Shown: positions 6,695 through 16,942, counted from the stretch's first letter. The stretch: 22,756 nt of DNA from Clostridiales bacterium (GCA_019423265.1 JAHZBS010000015.1:1-22756); one strand, 5' to 3'. Notes: generated by a model from the letters alone, not told the origin. Made by a program: numbers and translations.

Positions 6695-8507
6695 GACGAT
6701 GTCTGTTCCTCCGGAAAATACAAACGGGCTTTCCCGGCCGGGACGCGGCAGAGCGGTTGTGAAGCCGAAGGATATGAGGGGAACGCTCCGCAGGCTTTGG
6801 ACGCTGACAAAAGGGCAGAGAAAGGGATTGGGATGGATCTTGGTCTTATCTGCATTTTCCTCCGCGGCATCCATCTTCTCCCCCTATCTTACAGGAAAGA
6901 TCGTGACGAGGATCGTTGACGGGGATGCGATTATGTTGGTGTTATGTATCCTTACCGGACTTTATATCAGTGATTGGCTGATTCGCTTCCTACAGCAGTT
7001 CTTTATGGCTTCTATCGGACAGCGCATCATCCGGCATATCCGAAAGGTACTGTTTGACCATATCAAGACGCTGCCCCTAGCCTTTTTTGACAGGAAGCAG
7101 CATGGAGAGCTGATGAGCCGGCTGACAAATGATGTGGATAATATCAGCACCACCATCTCCAACTCCCTGACATTGCTTTTGACCTATCTTTTTACCATTG
7201 TCGGTATCTTTATCATGATGATCTGCCTCAGCCCCTTGCTGACCCTGGTTTCACTGGTTGGCATCGCCCTGATCTTTTTACTGACAAAGGCTGTCACAAA
7301 GCGAACCAAAAAGCTGTTTGCGGCACAGCAGAAGGCGCTGGGAGCGCTGAACGGCCACGTGGAGGAAAGCATCTCGGGACTTGCGGTCGTAAAGACCTTT
7401 TGCCGGGAAAAGCAGATGGAAGCGGACTTTCAGTCAAACAATGACTGTCTCTGCCAAGCGTCGATCAAGGCACTCATCTGCTCCGGGTATCTGATGCCGC
7501 TGATGAATGTGATCAACAATCTCTGTTATGTGGCTCTTGCTGTATTCAGCGGCGTCTTGTTCATCAATGGCAACATACGCGATATTGGGCTGATCACCAG
7601 TTTCCTTCTCTATGTACGGCAGTTTACTAGGCCGTTTGTTGAGATCGCAAATATCTACAACAACTTCCAGACAGCTGTTGCCGGCGCGGAACGGGTATTT
7701 GAGATTCTGGACGAGTCTTCGGAGCCGGAGGACAGACCCGGCGCAATGGAGCTGGAGAGTCCCCGCGGCAGCATTGTGATGAACCATGTGCAGTTTGGAT
7801 ATACCCCGGAAAAAACTGTTTTGAATGACATTTCGATGCAAATCCCTGCGGGGACGCAAGTCGCCATTGTGGGGCCTACCGGCTCCGGCAAAACAACGAT
7901 CATCAATCTTCTGACACGCTTTTATGATGTGACCTCCGGCGAAATCCTGCTGGACGGCCACGATCTGAGAGATTATAAACTGAAAAGTCTGCGAAATACC
8001 TTCGGCGTGGTACTCCAGGATACCGCTCTGTTTGCGGAGTCGGTTTTGGAAAATATCCGATACGGACACGGAGAGGCAAGCGAGGAACAGGTACGGGCGG
8101 CGGCTCATATCGCCGGCGCCGATGGCTTCATTGAACGCCTTCCAGACGGCTATTATACGGTTCTGGAACAGGGCGGCAATGAACTTTCTCAGGGGGAGCG
8201 GCAGCTTCTTACGATTGCCAGAGCTGTTCTTGCCAACGCACCGATCACAATACTGGATGAAGCCACCAGTTCAGTGGATACCGTCACGGAGCAAAAAATC
8301 AGAAAAGCGATGCTCAAACTATGTGAGGGCAGAACTTCTTTCATTATCGCCCACCGGCTTTCCACGATAAGAGATTCGGACTGCATTATTCTGATCGAAG
8401 ACGGCAAAATTGCAGAACAGGGAAGCCATGAAGAATTGATGGCGTTAGGCGGTCAATATGCGAAGCTGTATCAAACGCAGAGTGGAAGCGTTCCGGTTGC
8501 CCAATAG
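6684..8507 (+). CDS. Heterodimeric ABC exporter, catalytic subunit (BmrD/LmrD-like)
   Basis: 607 aa half-transporter, partner of the preceding protein. It has a hydrophilic N-terminal extension (about 45 residues), six membrane helices (about 48-330) and a nucleotide-binding domain (about 363-600). Walker A is GPTGSGKT (397-404), the Q-loop glutamine is Q445, Walker B is ITILDE with catalytic E526, and the switch histidine is H557 (IIAHRLST). Its own signature is LSQGE (501-505) rather than LSGGQ, as expected for the subunit whose signature faces the degenerate site. So this chain supplies the working Walker motifs and its partner the working signature. The ATG at 6684 is chosen because GGAGGT (6671-6676) is 7 nt upstream and lies inside the end of the first ABC gene. 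It ends with TAG, showing that TAG is a normal stop in this genome. No terminator is evident before the next promoter. Confidence 0.92.
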   Translation: MSDKTMSVPPENTNGLSRPGRGRAVVKPKDMRGTLRRLWTLTKGQRKGLGWILVLSAFSSAASIFSPYLTGKIVTRIVDGDAIMLVLCILTGLYISDWLIRFLQQFFMASIGQRIIRHIRKVLFDHIKTLPLAFFDRKQHGELMSRLTNDVDNISTTISNSLTLLLTYLFTIVGIFIMMICLSPLLTLVSLVGIALIFLLTKAVTKRTKKLFAAQQKALGALNGHVEESISGLAVVKTFCREKQMEADFQSNNDCLCQASIKALICSGYLMPLMNVINNLCYVALAVFSGVLFINGNIRDIGLITSFLLYVRQFTRPFVEIANIYNNFQTAVAGAERVFEILDESSEPEDRPGAMELESPRGSIVMNHVQFGYTPEKTVLNDISMQIPAGTQVAIVGPTGSGKTTIINLLTRFYDVTSGEILLDGHDLRDYKLKSLRNTFGVVLQDTALFAESVLENIRYGHGEASEEQVRAAAHIAGADGFIERLPDGYYTVLEQGGNELSQGERQLLTIARAVLANAPITILDEATSSVDTVTEQKIRKAMLKLCEGRTSFIIAHRLSTIRDSDCIILIEDGKIAEQGSHEELMALGGQYAKLYQTQSGSVPVAQ

Positions 8508-8517
8508 ATCCTAGATA

Positions 8518-8546
8518 TTGCAGATAAACTTGCCCCATGATATAAT
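8518..8546 (+). promoter_or_regulatory. Promoter of the HAD-Nudix-nth operon
   Basis: -35 TTGCAG (8518-8523), 17-bp spacer, -10 TATAAT (8541-8546) with an extended -10 TG at 8538-8539. About 100 nt of leader follow before the start codon at 8656; they contain small inverted repeats (CCAGC/GCTGG) but no recognisable riboswitch. Confidence 0.65.
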
Positions 8547-8655
8547 GGAAACGTCTATACGTCCAGCCATCACGGCGTGAGAAGTCTCTGTGCTGGGATG
8601 GAGAGTGGGATGTCGGAACCAAAAGTGGATACGAGAGGATGAGAAAGGACAGAGG

Positions 8656-9330
8656 ATGACCAGAGCCGTAATATTTGATATGTTTGAAACACTGATAACC
8701 CACTATCAGAGTCCGCTGTATTTTAGCCCCCAGATGGCGAACGATGCAGGGATCCCTGTGGATACCTTTCAGTCGCTTTGGCACGCCACCGAACAGGACC
8801 GCAGTGTCGGCAACATGACGCTGGAGGAAGCGTTGGAGAGAATTCTCCGCGGGAATCAGCGCTATTCTGAAAAGCGTCTCCAGGATATTGTGGCAAAACG
8901 TGTGGCGGCAAAGAAGGAGTGCTTTCGGCATCTGCACCCGGAAATCATTCCCATGCTTTCTAAACTAAGAGAAAAGGGATTCTTGGTGGGGTTGATAAGC
9001 AACTGCTTTTCGGAGGAGGCAGACGTAATCCGAAAGAGCGCGCTATTCCCGTATTTTGACGCGGTCTATCTCTCATACGAGCAGGGCATTCAAAAGCCCG
9101 ACGAAGAGATTTTTACGAGGTGTATGGGAAGTCTCTCCGTGAAAGCCGGAGAATGCCTGTATGTAGGGGATGGGGGCAGTTATGAGCTGGAAACCGCCAA
9201 AAAACTTGGAATGGCGGTCGGTCAAGCTGTATGGTATTTGAGACAGGGAACGATGCAGCCGTCCGGGCGCAAGGATACGTTCCTCCAATTTGAGACGCCG
9301 CTGGACATAGCGCGCCACCTAGGGGTTTAA
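8656..9330 (+). CDS. HAD-superfamily hydrolase (HAD-IA type phosphatase)
   Basis: 224 aa cytoplasmic hydrolase. Motif I is FDMFETL with nucleophile D8; the second motif-I position is Phe rather than Asp, as in several HAD-IA dehalogenase- or nucleotidase-like members. A helical cap occupies about residues 16-90. Motif II is ISNC (S115), motif III is the Lys in QKPDEEIF (K147), and motif IV is VGDGGSYE (D172). The lack of the usual second Asp, which acts as acid/base in phosphatases, makes the exact reaction uncertain (phosphatase or other HAD hydrolase). The ATG at 8656 is preferred because AAAGGA (8644-8649) is 6 nt upstream and the protein then begins directly at the first beta strand. It heads a probable operon with the Nudix gene 22 bp downstream and nth. 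Confidence 0.85.
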   Translation: MTRAVIFDMFETLITHYQSPLYFSPQMANDAGIPVDTFQSLWHATEQDRSVGNMTLEEALERILRGNQRYSEKRLQDIVAKRVAAKKECFRHLHPEIIPMLSKLREKGFLVGLISNCFSEEADVIRKSALFPYFDAVYLSYEQGIQKPDEEIFTRCMGSLSVKAGECLYVGDGGSYELETAKKLGMAVGQAVWYLRQGTMQPSGRKDTFLQFETPLDIARHLGV

Positions 9331-9352
9331 TTGGATTTAGGGGATGAATTCA

Positions 9353-9910
9353 ATGGAAATTTGGGATCTGTACACAAAAGACCGAACTAAAACCGGTCAA
9401 ACTATGATTCGCGGCGAACAGACGCCGAACGGGTTTTACAGGCTCGTTGTCCATATCTGCATTTTTAATTCCGAGGGAGACATGCTGATTCAGCAAAGGC
9501 AGCCCTTCAAAGCCGGATGGTCCAATATGTGGGATCTCACCGTTGGGGGCAGCGCTGTATCAGGCGATACGAGCCAAACTGCCGCCGAGCGGGAAGTCTT
9601 GGAAGAGATCGGCTGCCGGATATCATTCCAAGACATTCGCCCCGCGCTAACCATCAACTTTCACGATGGCTTTGACGACATGTATCTGATACAAAAAGAC
9701 CTGGAGATCTCCCAGCTAACGTTGCAGTGCGAGGAAGTTCAAGCTGTCAGATGGGCATCCAAGGATGAAATTATTCAAATGATAGACAGCCAAATCTTCA
9801 TCCCCTATGACAAGAGCTTGATTGAATTGCTGTTTTACATGGGAACCCATGGCACAATCTATACGGCAGAGGACGATAAAGCCGCTCAAATCAATCCACG
9901 GAAAGGATGA
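9353..9910 (+). CDS. Nudix hydrolase (isopentenyl-diphosphate isomerase-like subgroup)
   Basis: 185 aa. The Nudix box runs from G66 to about residue 88: GGSAVSGDTS then REVLEEIG, with R80, E81, E84 and E85 of the metal-binding core in place. The position normally occupied by the first Glu is Asp (D72), a pattern common in the IDI-like Nudix group (start WDLYTKDR, then a VHICIFNSEG strand). These proteins hydrolyse nucleoside diphosphate-linked compounds; the substrate cannot be told. The ATG at 9353 is chosen because AGGGG (9339-9343) is 9 nt upstream; the ATG at 9344 abuts that site and could not be used. Its stop is 5 bp before the nth start, so translation is probably coupled. Housecleaning of damaged nucleotides would suit the DNA-repair neighbour, but this is inference. 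Confidence 0.87.
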   Translation: MEIWDLYTKDRTKTGQTMIRGEQTPNGFYRLVVHICIFNSEGDMLIQQRQPFKAGWSNMWDLTVGGSAVSGDTSQTAAEREVLEEIGCRISFQDIRPALTINFHDGFDDMYLIQKDLEISQLTLQCEEVQAVRWASKDEIIQMIDSQIFIPYDKSLIELLFYMGTHGTIYTAEDDKAAQINPRKG

Positions 9911-9915
9911 TTTCC

Positions 9916-10554
9916 ATGACAAAACATGAATTGGCGCTGGCCATCATCCAGCGCCTGAAAGAAGAATATCCCGATGTGGGGTGCTCCCTGGATTATGACC
10001 AGGCTTGGAAGCTGCTGGTGAGCGTCCGCCTAGCCGCCCAGTGTACCGATGCCAGGGTCAATATTGTGGTGCAGGATCTGTACGCAAAATACCCCGATGT
10101 GGACGCCCTGGCAGCGGCAGACCCGGAGGATATCGAACAGATTGTCAAGCCCTGCGGTCTCGGGCATAGCAAAGCCCGGGATATCAGCGCCTGCATGAGG
10201 ATTCTGCGCGACCGGTACGGCGGCAAGGTCCCCTGCGACTTCGACGCTCTCTTGGCTTTGCCGGGCGTCGGCCGAAAAAGCGCTAATCTGATCATGGGCG
10301 ATGTGTTCGGCAAGCCGGCCATCGTCACGGATACCCATTGCATCCGCCTCGTCAACCGCATGGGATTGGTGGAGCAATGCAAGGATCCCAAAAAGGTGGA
10401 AATGGCGCTCTGGGACGTAATCCCGCCGGAGGAAGGCAATGATTTCTGCCACCGGCTCGTCTATCACGGCCGCGATATCTGCACGGCGCGGACAAAGCCC
10501 CACTGTGAGAAATGCTGTCTCCGAGACCTATGCGCAAAGAACGGCATAGACTGA
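9916..10554 (+). CDS. nth: Endonuclease III (DNA glycosylase / AP lyase)
   Basis: 212 aa base-excision repair enzyme that removes oxidised pyrimidines and nicks the AP site. The helix-hairpin-helix is LPGVGRKSAN with catalytic K121, and the catalytic Asp is D139 in VTDTHCIRL. The C-terminal iron-sulfur loop has cysteines C189, C197, C200 and C206; the spacing is C-x7-C-x2-C-x5-C, one residue longer in the first gap than in E. coli Nth (x6). The AQCTD segment near residue 42 is also typical. The ATG at 9916 is favoured over 9907 because AAAGG (9902-9906) is 9 nt upstream of 9916 and adjacent to 9907. It is the last gene of the HAD-Nudix-nth operon and converges with the minus-strand gene ending 9 bp further on; no hairpin terminator is visible between them. 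Confidence 0.94.
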   Translation: MTKHELALAIIQRLKEEYPDVGCSLDYDQAWKLLVSVRLAAQCTDARVNIVVQDLYAKYPDVDALAAADPEDIEQIVKPCGLGHSKARDISACMRILRDRYGGKVPCDFDALLALPGVGRKSANLIMGDVFGKPAIVTDTHCIRLVNRMGLVEQCKDPKKVEMALWDVIPPEEGNDFCHRLVYHGRDICTARTKPHCEKCCLRDLCAKNGID

Positions 10555-10562
10555 TTCCCACA

Positions 10563-10991
10563 TCACAAAAATTTCTTCATCTCTTCAATGTTGTCCTCTT
10601 CAATCGATACCTGTTTCTGCGCCAGCGCCAAGATTTTTTTGTTATCGCCGTCGTATTCGTGAATGCGCTTTGTCATCTTCGTGACGCCCATGGTATTTCC
10701 CTGAATCACCATCTCCGCAATCTTCGAAGGAGAGGCATCGCTGATGGTCTTGACATCGGATGTGAGATGTGCCATAGTTTTCGCCATGACACCGGCGCTC
10801 TCCGGCTTATGCCCTAGACTGTCCAGCATTTCATAGGCCGAGTCATAGGTCTTCTGATATTCCTCCATCTGGCTGACCAGACATTTGTGCAGTTCGGCGT
10901 CCTCGATCTTGTCCAGAATGTGGGATAGATTATCACGGCCCATCTCAGCGTTCTTACAGATATAGTCCAGCATTTCAATATCTTGTGTCAT
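10563..10991 (-). CDS. Conserved-type helical protein, possible ferritin-like four-helix bundle, function unknown
   Basis: 142 aa, with no signal peptide or membrane helix. Sequence periodicity suggests four amphipathic helices: about residues 3-30, 33-62, 68-110 and 118-142. Charged residues such as E6, D27, E31 and E43 lie on the helices, but I do not see a clear E-x2-H metal-binding pair. I recall similar short proteins in many Clostridia, annotated as hypothetical or DUF2383-like; this is not verified. A segment SPSKIAEMVIQGNTMGVTKM looks like a conserved helix-turn. The start at 10991 has a GAGGTG site 8 nt upstream. It lies about 60 bp downstream of the beta-helix gene on the same strand and may be co-transcribed, but nothing ties the two functionally. 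Confidence 0.6.
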   Translation of the reverse strand: MTQDIEMLDYICKNAEMGRDNLSHILDKIEDAELHKCLVSQMEEYQKTYDSAYEMLDSLGHKPESAGVMAKTMAHLTSDVKTISDASPSKIAEMVIQGNTMGVTKMTKRIHEYDGDNKKILALAQKQVSIEEDNIEEMKKFL

Positions 10992-11051
10992 TATTAATCA
11001 CCTCATCCCTAGTATCGGATAAGGGCGGCCATCTTATTCATCTTGCTTATT

Positions 11052-13406
11052 TTAGTTTGGATACCGGCCAATCTGCCGGAAGCGGTTTGCGTCAACCCTG
11101 GGATCCGCCAGCATCTCCTCCACCGTCTCAAACACCTTGCTATCCGTATATACGTTGTTTAGCGGAGAATAGGAAAGCTCACGGCAATCGCCGGCCAACT
11201 GCGCTAGCTTGGGATACCGCTCCCGCCAAAGCGGACCTCCAATGTCCATGGCCTGAATCCAGTGCTGGCAGTCGCGCAGAATCTCCATGACGTATTCTTT
11301 TCCGTCATACCATCGCGGCGGAAATTCATAGATCACCGCCGTCTGATACCAACAGTTCCCCCGCACGGTGTTAAATTGCCCTCCGTTGACAAAGACTGAT
11401 CGGCCAGACCAGGTGGTTTGAAAGTTGTTAAAGCCAGGGCACCGGTCGGCGCCGGGATATCGCCATAGGTAGCCCTTGAGATCCCCCACAAGGCGGCTTT
11501 TTAAAATTGCCTCGGGCGACGTATCCGGCTGTTCTCTCCACTTAGGGACGCATCCCTTTCCCATGTTGACCGCCACGATGCCGATATTGCGGAACACACT
11601 ATTCTGAATGATGATATTTTCGCACGAATCCTCGTGAATCCCCACGCCTCTTGTATTTTCCAAAATCAGGGAATCCAACTGAATATCATGGCAGCCCTCC
11701 ATGCTGATCAGAGGCTCTTCCAGCGCCGACAGCTCCACGCGGCTGTCCGGCTTTAGCTCCCCTTTGGGCCACACGTAGAGCCGGCCGTGGGTGCGGTCGA
11801 TATAGTATTCCCCCGGCGCGCTGATCTCCTCCAGCAGATTATAGCCGCGATACTTATTGTGCTTTCCCCCAAACGGCGGGGTCTCCGACACGCCCCACGG
11901 CGTCCCATGCCGCAGAGTGAAGGTTTTCGCCTCCGGGTCAACCTTGCTGACGCCGACATACGAGTCGGCATAGGCGTTCTCCAGATACCCGTACAGCCAG
12001 AGATCCTCCGCCTGGGTCCAGGCCTCCGCCCGATCATCCGTATATTGAAAAATGGCGCCGGGCTCTCTGCGCCCGTCCAGAACCGTTCCTACGTGGCTGT
12101 ACCCTGTCTTGGGATAGGAGGCGAGCTCATACGCCTGGTCATCGATGGTCAATTCCATCTGCATAGGGAGCGTGTCCTGTCCCATGCCTCTTGTGTACAG
12201 CTGCCCGTATTCTGTGATCCCCTGCCCAAGCAGGTCCATTACGCGCACATGCTCCGCCGCCTGGGGGCGAAGCCTTGCCACCGTATCCGGATCGGAAACG
12301 GCTTGAAAATCTTCAGCCCTGACGCCTACGCTTCCGCACAGGCGGACCTCCTCCCCCGGATACCCCTGATAGCGGATCTCGCGCCCTGGCGTTCCGCTGT
12401 CCGCCTCCTCCAACACAAAGGGCTCTGTCAGCCGATAGGTTCCCCCTCGCAGGTAGACGGTGATTCCGCCCGCAGGCAATCCCGCCTACCTGCGCCGCCG
12501 CCGGATTCGGCTCCGCGCCTCCTGGAGGGAGCGCAGCGGGCGCTCCGCTGTCCCATCTGCCGCATCATCCCCATTCAGGGATACATACAGATATTCGGAG
12601 CACGCCTGTGGAACTATCACCTCACATGCGTCCCACAATTCGCGGTTCTGCCCGGAGATTGCCCGAATTTCCGTCCTTCCCTCTTTTAAGGCGAACACCC
12701 ATCCGCCGCAATCAACCCTTGCCACCGCAGGATCGCTGCTCTCCCACAAAATTGTCCGATCGCTGGCTTCACCTGGGAACGCCACAGCGGAGAGCTTCCT
12801 TTTGCATCCCAACGGCAATGTTACATTTTGTTTGTAGAGAAAAATCCCCCTGACCGGAATTGGGCTTTCTTCCCCTTGAACAGCAATCTCCGATACCCGC
12901 ATCTCCCCATGGTGAACCACCAGCCCGATCCCTCCACAGGGAATTTGGCGGAAGGGCTCCTCCTCGTCTACATACGTGATCAGATGCTCTCCGTCCATGC
13001 TGGCCTCCACAGTATTCCCCTCCACTGTCAAGCTCAGCGTATACCAGCGGTCCATTTCGCAGTCAAAAGGCTTTTTCCACAGGATCTCCCATTCATCCGT
13101 GTTTTTCATAAGCCGCAGTTCGCCTCGCCCCGAAATCACCAGCTGATAACAATATTTCAGATCGCTGGAAACCCGGGCACAGATTCCGGCCTGTCCGTTG
13201 GCGTACAAACGGTTTAGGCATATTGTGCTGCTGACGGTGTAATCACGCCATTCCGGCTTCCCCGCCTCCATGAGAAATGCCGGGACGCCTCCCTTGAGCC
13301 GAAGCCCGCCTTCCTTGATCTCCATCTCCGAATCGTCCTGGCGGTAATCCCACCGGGTATCCAATGGCGCTGAAAAATCTTGTGCAAATAACCGGTTTTG
13401 CTCCAT
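11052..13406 (-). pseudogene. LamG-like / Ig-like (Big_2) / right-handed beta-helix protein, interrupted by an in-frame TAG at 12486-12488
   Basis: One frame of 785 codons (stop included) encodes a probable carbohydrate-active protein. Residues 1-180 look like a LamG/concanavalin-type beta sandwich (QAGICARVSSDLKYCYQLV, then DRWYTLSLTVEGNTVEASMDG). About 186-267 form a Big_2-like bacterial Ig domain (ILWESSDPAVARV). From about 271 comes a right-handed parallel beta-helix (YLYVSLNGDDAADGTAERPL, later ITVYLRGGTYRLTEPFVLEE), resembling GH141-like proteins. Codon 307 is TAG, in the middle of the helix-rich ARSRIR...AGLPAGG linker; protein-like sequence continues in the same frame on both sides, so a single sense-to-stop change explains it. 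No signal peptide is visible. The ATG at 13406 has AGGAGG 7 nt upstream and a strong promoter. The C-terminus also seems shorter than I expect for the family. As read, only a 306-residue N-terminal fragment would be made, unless the second half starts at an internal TTG. Confidence 0.75.
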
Positions 13407-13428
13407 GCTGCCACCTCCTGATTGTTGC

Positions 13429-13457
13429 ATTCTAGCATAGCCATTTTCTCCTGTCAA
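13429..13457 (-). promoter_or_regulatory. Promoter of the beta-helix gene
   Basis: Minus strand: -35 TTGACA (13452-13457), 17-bp spacer, -10 TAGAAT (13429-13434) with extended -10 TG. The start codon is 23 bp downstream of the -10, giving a very short leader. The strong promoter in front of a broken gene suggests the nonsense mutation is recent, or an error. Confidence 0.75.
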
Positions 13458-13467
13458 CCGCTGTGAT

Positions 13468-13486
13468 TTTATAAAATGTTTATAAA
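13468..13486. repeat. Two TTTATAAA palindromes 11 bp apart between divergent promoters
   Basis: TTTATAAA at 13468-13475 and 13479-13486. Each copy is itself a perfect palindrome and the pair is one helical turn apart. They lie 10 bp upstream of the beta-helix gene -35 and 15 bp upstream of the glgB -35, a position suited to a shared regulator or an UP-like element. AT-rich chance repeats cannot be excluded. Confidence 0.4.
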
Positions 13487-13501
13487 TCCACTCGATCAAT
13501 C

Positions 13502-13529
13502 TTGCATGTTTATCTTTTTCCTGTATACT
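13502..13529 (+). promoter_or_regulatory. Promoter of glgB
   Basis: -35 TTGCAT (13502-13507), 16-bp spacer, -10 TATACT (13524-13529). The start codon is 50 bp downstream. It is arranged back to back with the promoter of the beta-helix gene. Confidence 0.6.
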
Positions 13530-13579
13530 TAAGGAATACAGCCTGATCCCATCTTGATTTCGCAAGGAGTGCTTACCCA

Positions 13580-15424
13580 ATGGACGAACAGATCTTCCAG
13601 GAATACCTCCGAGGCGCCAGCCTCAACGCCTACGAATATTTCGGGGCCCACTGCACATTTGAGTATGAAAAATACGGCGTGTCCTTTTCCGTATACGCGC
13701 CCAACGCGGTGGCGGTGGAGCTGATCGGAGATTTCAATTCTTGGAGCGGCTATCCTATGTTTCCACAGCCAGGGGGCGCCTGGACAATTTTTGTCCACGA
13801 TGCGGGCCCTGGCTCGCTGTATAAGTATCGGATCACAACCGCGGGCGGCGATGTGTATGATCGGATGGATCCCTTCGCCTTCTCCAGCGAACTCCGCCCC
13901 AACACCGCTTCCATTGTCTGCGATTTGGATTCCTATACCTGGTCAGATGAGGGATGGATGCAGACAAGAAGCAAAAATTTTCACGATCCCTTGTCCATAT
14001 ATGAGGTCCATCTCGGCTCCTGGAGGCAAGACAAAACCGCGAAAAGCACAGAAGCCCCTTTTCTTTCCTACGATAAACTGGCAGACGACCTGATCCCGTA
14101 TGTCCAGGACATGGGATATACGCATATTGAATTTTTGCCTCTGACAGAGCATCCCCTGGACGCTTCCTGGGGATACCAAACCTCCGGGTACTTTAGCGCT
14201 GATAGCCGCTACGGCAAGCCTGCGGGGCTCATGCGCCTCATCGACCGCTGCCACAGGGCGGGGATCGGCGTGATCATGGATTTTGTTCCGCTCCACTTCG
14301 TCTCCGACTTCTACGCACTGCACCAGTTCGACGGAAGTTTTCTCTACGAAAGCGAGCGGGAGGCGGAACGGTATAGCCCGTGGAATACTATCTTATTCGA
14401 CTACTCGAAAGCCCACGTCATCAGCTTCATGAAATCGGCGCTGGACTTTTGGCTAAGCCGCTACCACTTTGACGGCGTCCGCTTCGACGCCGTGTCCAAC
14501 TTGATCTATCGAAACGGCCATAAGGACGCCGGCCTCAACGAGCCCGGCCTTTGGTTTCTGCGGGACTGCAACTTCTCCGTGGGAAAAAAGCATCCGCAGG
14601 TCATGTTCATCGCTGAGGATTCCTCTGATTATGTCAAGGTGACTGCCCCCGTCGTCTACGGCGGATTAGGCTTCGATTATAAGTGGAATCTGGGCTGGAT
14701 GCACGACGGACTGGATTACATTTCCACCCCCTGGAATGGCCGCCCGCGGATGCGGGACAAGCTCACCTTCTCCATCTGCTATGCGTACCAGGAGAACTAT
14801 ATTCTTCCGCTGTCCCACGATGAGGTCGTCCATGGGAAAAAGACCATCCTCGATCGATTTTGTGGAAGCTACGAGGAAAAATTCCATCAGCTGCGGACGT
14901 ACTATCTGTATATGATGTCCCATCCCGGAAAAAAACTGCTCTTCATGGGCAATGAGTTAGCAGAGTTCAAAGAATGGGATGAGAGCAAGGAATTGGCCTG
15001 GAATCTGTTGGACTACCCTCAGCATGCGAAATTCCACGCCTATATGAAAGAGCTGAACCGCCTCTATCGCCGCGAACCCGCCTTTTATCAGGAAGACTTT
15101 CACCCCGATGCCTTCTCCTGGATCACCTGCCATGGCCCTTGCCCCTGCGTCTTTGCCTTTGCGCGAAAGAATTTTCAGGGCGAGACGGTGTACGTCGTTC
15201 TGAACTTTTCCAACCGGGAGTATCCCTCCATGTCCATCTCTGTGGAGCAGAGCGGCGAGTATCATGAGCTGATTTCCACTGACCGAGCCGACTTCGGCGG
15301 TCTAGACCGGGTAAACTCTACCGTGAAGACAAGAGGCTCCGCCCAGCGTCCCACCCTCAACTTTCATCTCCCCCCTTTTACCGGGTGCGTTTTTAAATCT
15401 GCGGCCCCCGACTATTCTGTATAA
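13580..15424 (+). CDS. glgB: 1,4-alpha-glucan (glycogen) branching enzyme, GH13
   Basis: 614 aa cytoplasmic enzyme that cuts alpha-1,4 glucan and rejoins the piece by an alpha-1,6 bond during glycogen synthesis. An N-terminal CBM48-like beta-sandwich (about 15-115, VSFSVYAPNAVAVELIGDFN) is followed by the GH13 barrel. The WGYQTSGYFSADSRYG motif (197-212), DFVPLHF (234-240), nucleophile D303 in DGVRFDAV, acid/base E346 in FIAEDSS and the third carboxylate D414 in LSHDEV are all present. The C-terminal all-beta domain follows from about residue 510. The length fits the short, Firmicutes-type branching enzymes. The ATG at 13580 has AAGGAG 11 nt upstream. No other glg gene is adjacent, so it is a stand-alone unit, divergent from the beta-helix gene. 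A weak AT-rich hairpin at 15427-15443 is the only terminator-like structure behind it. Confidence 0.93.
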   Translation: MDEQIFQEYLRGASLNAYEYFGAHCTFEYEKYGVSFSVYAPNAVAVELIGDFNSWSGYPMFPQPGGAWTIFVHDAGPGSLYKYRITTAGGDVYDRMDPFAFSSELRPNTASIVCDLDSYTWSDEGWMQTRSKNFHDPLSIYEVHLGSWRQDKTAKSTEAPFLSYDKLADDLIPYVQDMGYTHIEFLPLTEHPLDASWGYQTSGYFSADSRYGKPAGLMRLIDRCHRAGIGVIMDFVPLHFVSDFYALHQFDGSFLYESEREAERYSPWNTILFDYSKAHVISFMKSALDFWLSRYHFDGVRFDAVSNLIYRNGHKDAGLNEPGLWFLRDCNFSVGKKHPQVMFIAEDSSDYVKVTAPVVYGGLGFDYKWNLGWMHDGLDYISTPWNGRPRMRDKLTFSICYAYQENYILPLSHDEVVHGKKTILDRFCGSYEEKFHQLRTYYLYMMSHPGKKLLFMGNELAEFKEWDESKELAWNLLDYPQHAKFHAYMKELNRLYRREPAFYQEDFHPDAFSWITCHGPCPCVFAFARKNFQGETVYVVLNFSNREYPSMSISVEQSGEYHELISTDRADFGGLDRVNSTVKTRGSAQRPTLNFHLPPFTGCVFKSAAPDYSV

Positions 15425-15479
15425 TTTTATTCTTATAGAATAACCTAAAATATTTTTACGTTCTTATACGAATATTGGC

Positions 15480-15508
15480 TTGCATTTCAAAAAAATAGCA
15501 TGTATAAT
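15480..15508 (+). promoter_or_regulatory. Promoter of gdhA
   Basis: -35 TTGCAT (15480-15485), 17-bp spacer, -10 TATAAT (15503-15508). A near-palindrome TATAACAAGCTTTGTATA (15509-15526) covers the predicted start site and could be an operator or the first leader hairpin. The leader to the ATG is about 95 nt. Confidence 0.7.
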
Positions 15509-15525
15509 TATAACAAGCTTTGTAT

Positions 15526-16942
<1,417 letters not shown>

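Noticed and set aside
12486..12488. TAG recoded as an amino acid
   Set aside because: The second ABC gene and the first gene of the window both end in TAG followed by non-coding sequence, so TAG acts as a stop here; no sign of a phage-type alternative code.
11787..12689. 300-codon + strand frame opposite the beta-helix gene
   Set aside because: It spans the interrupted minus-strand gene, has no ribosome-binding site, and its translation is low-quality Arg/Pro/Ile-rich sequence.
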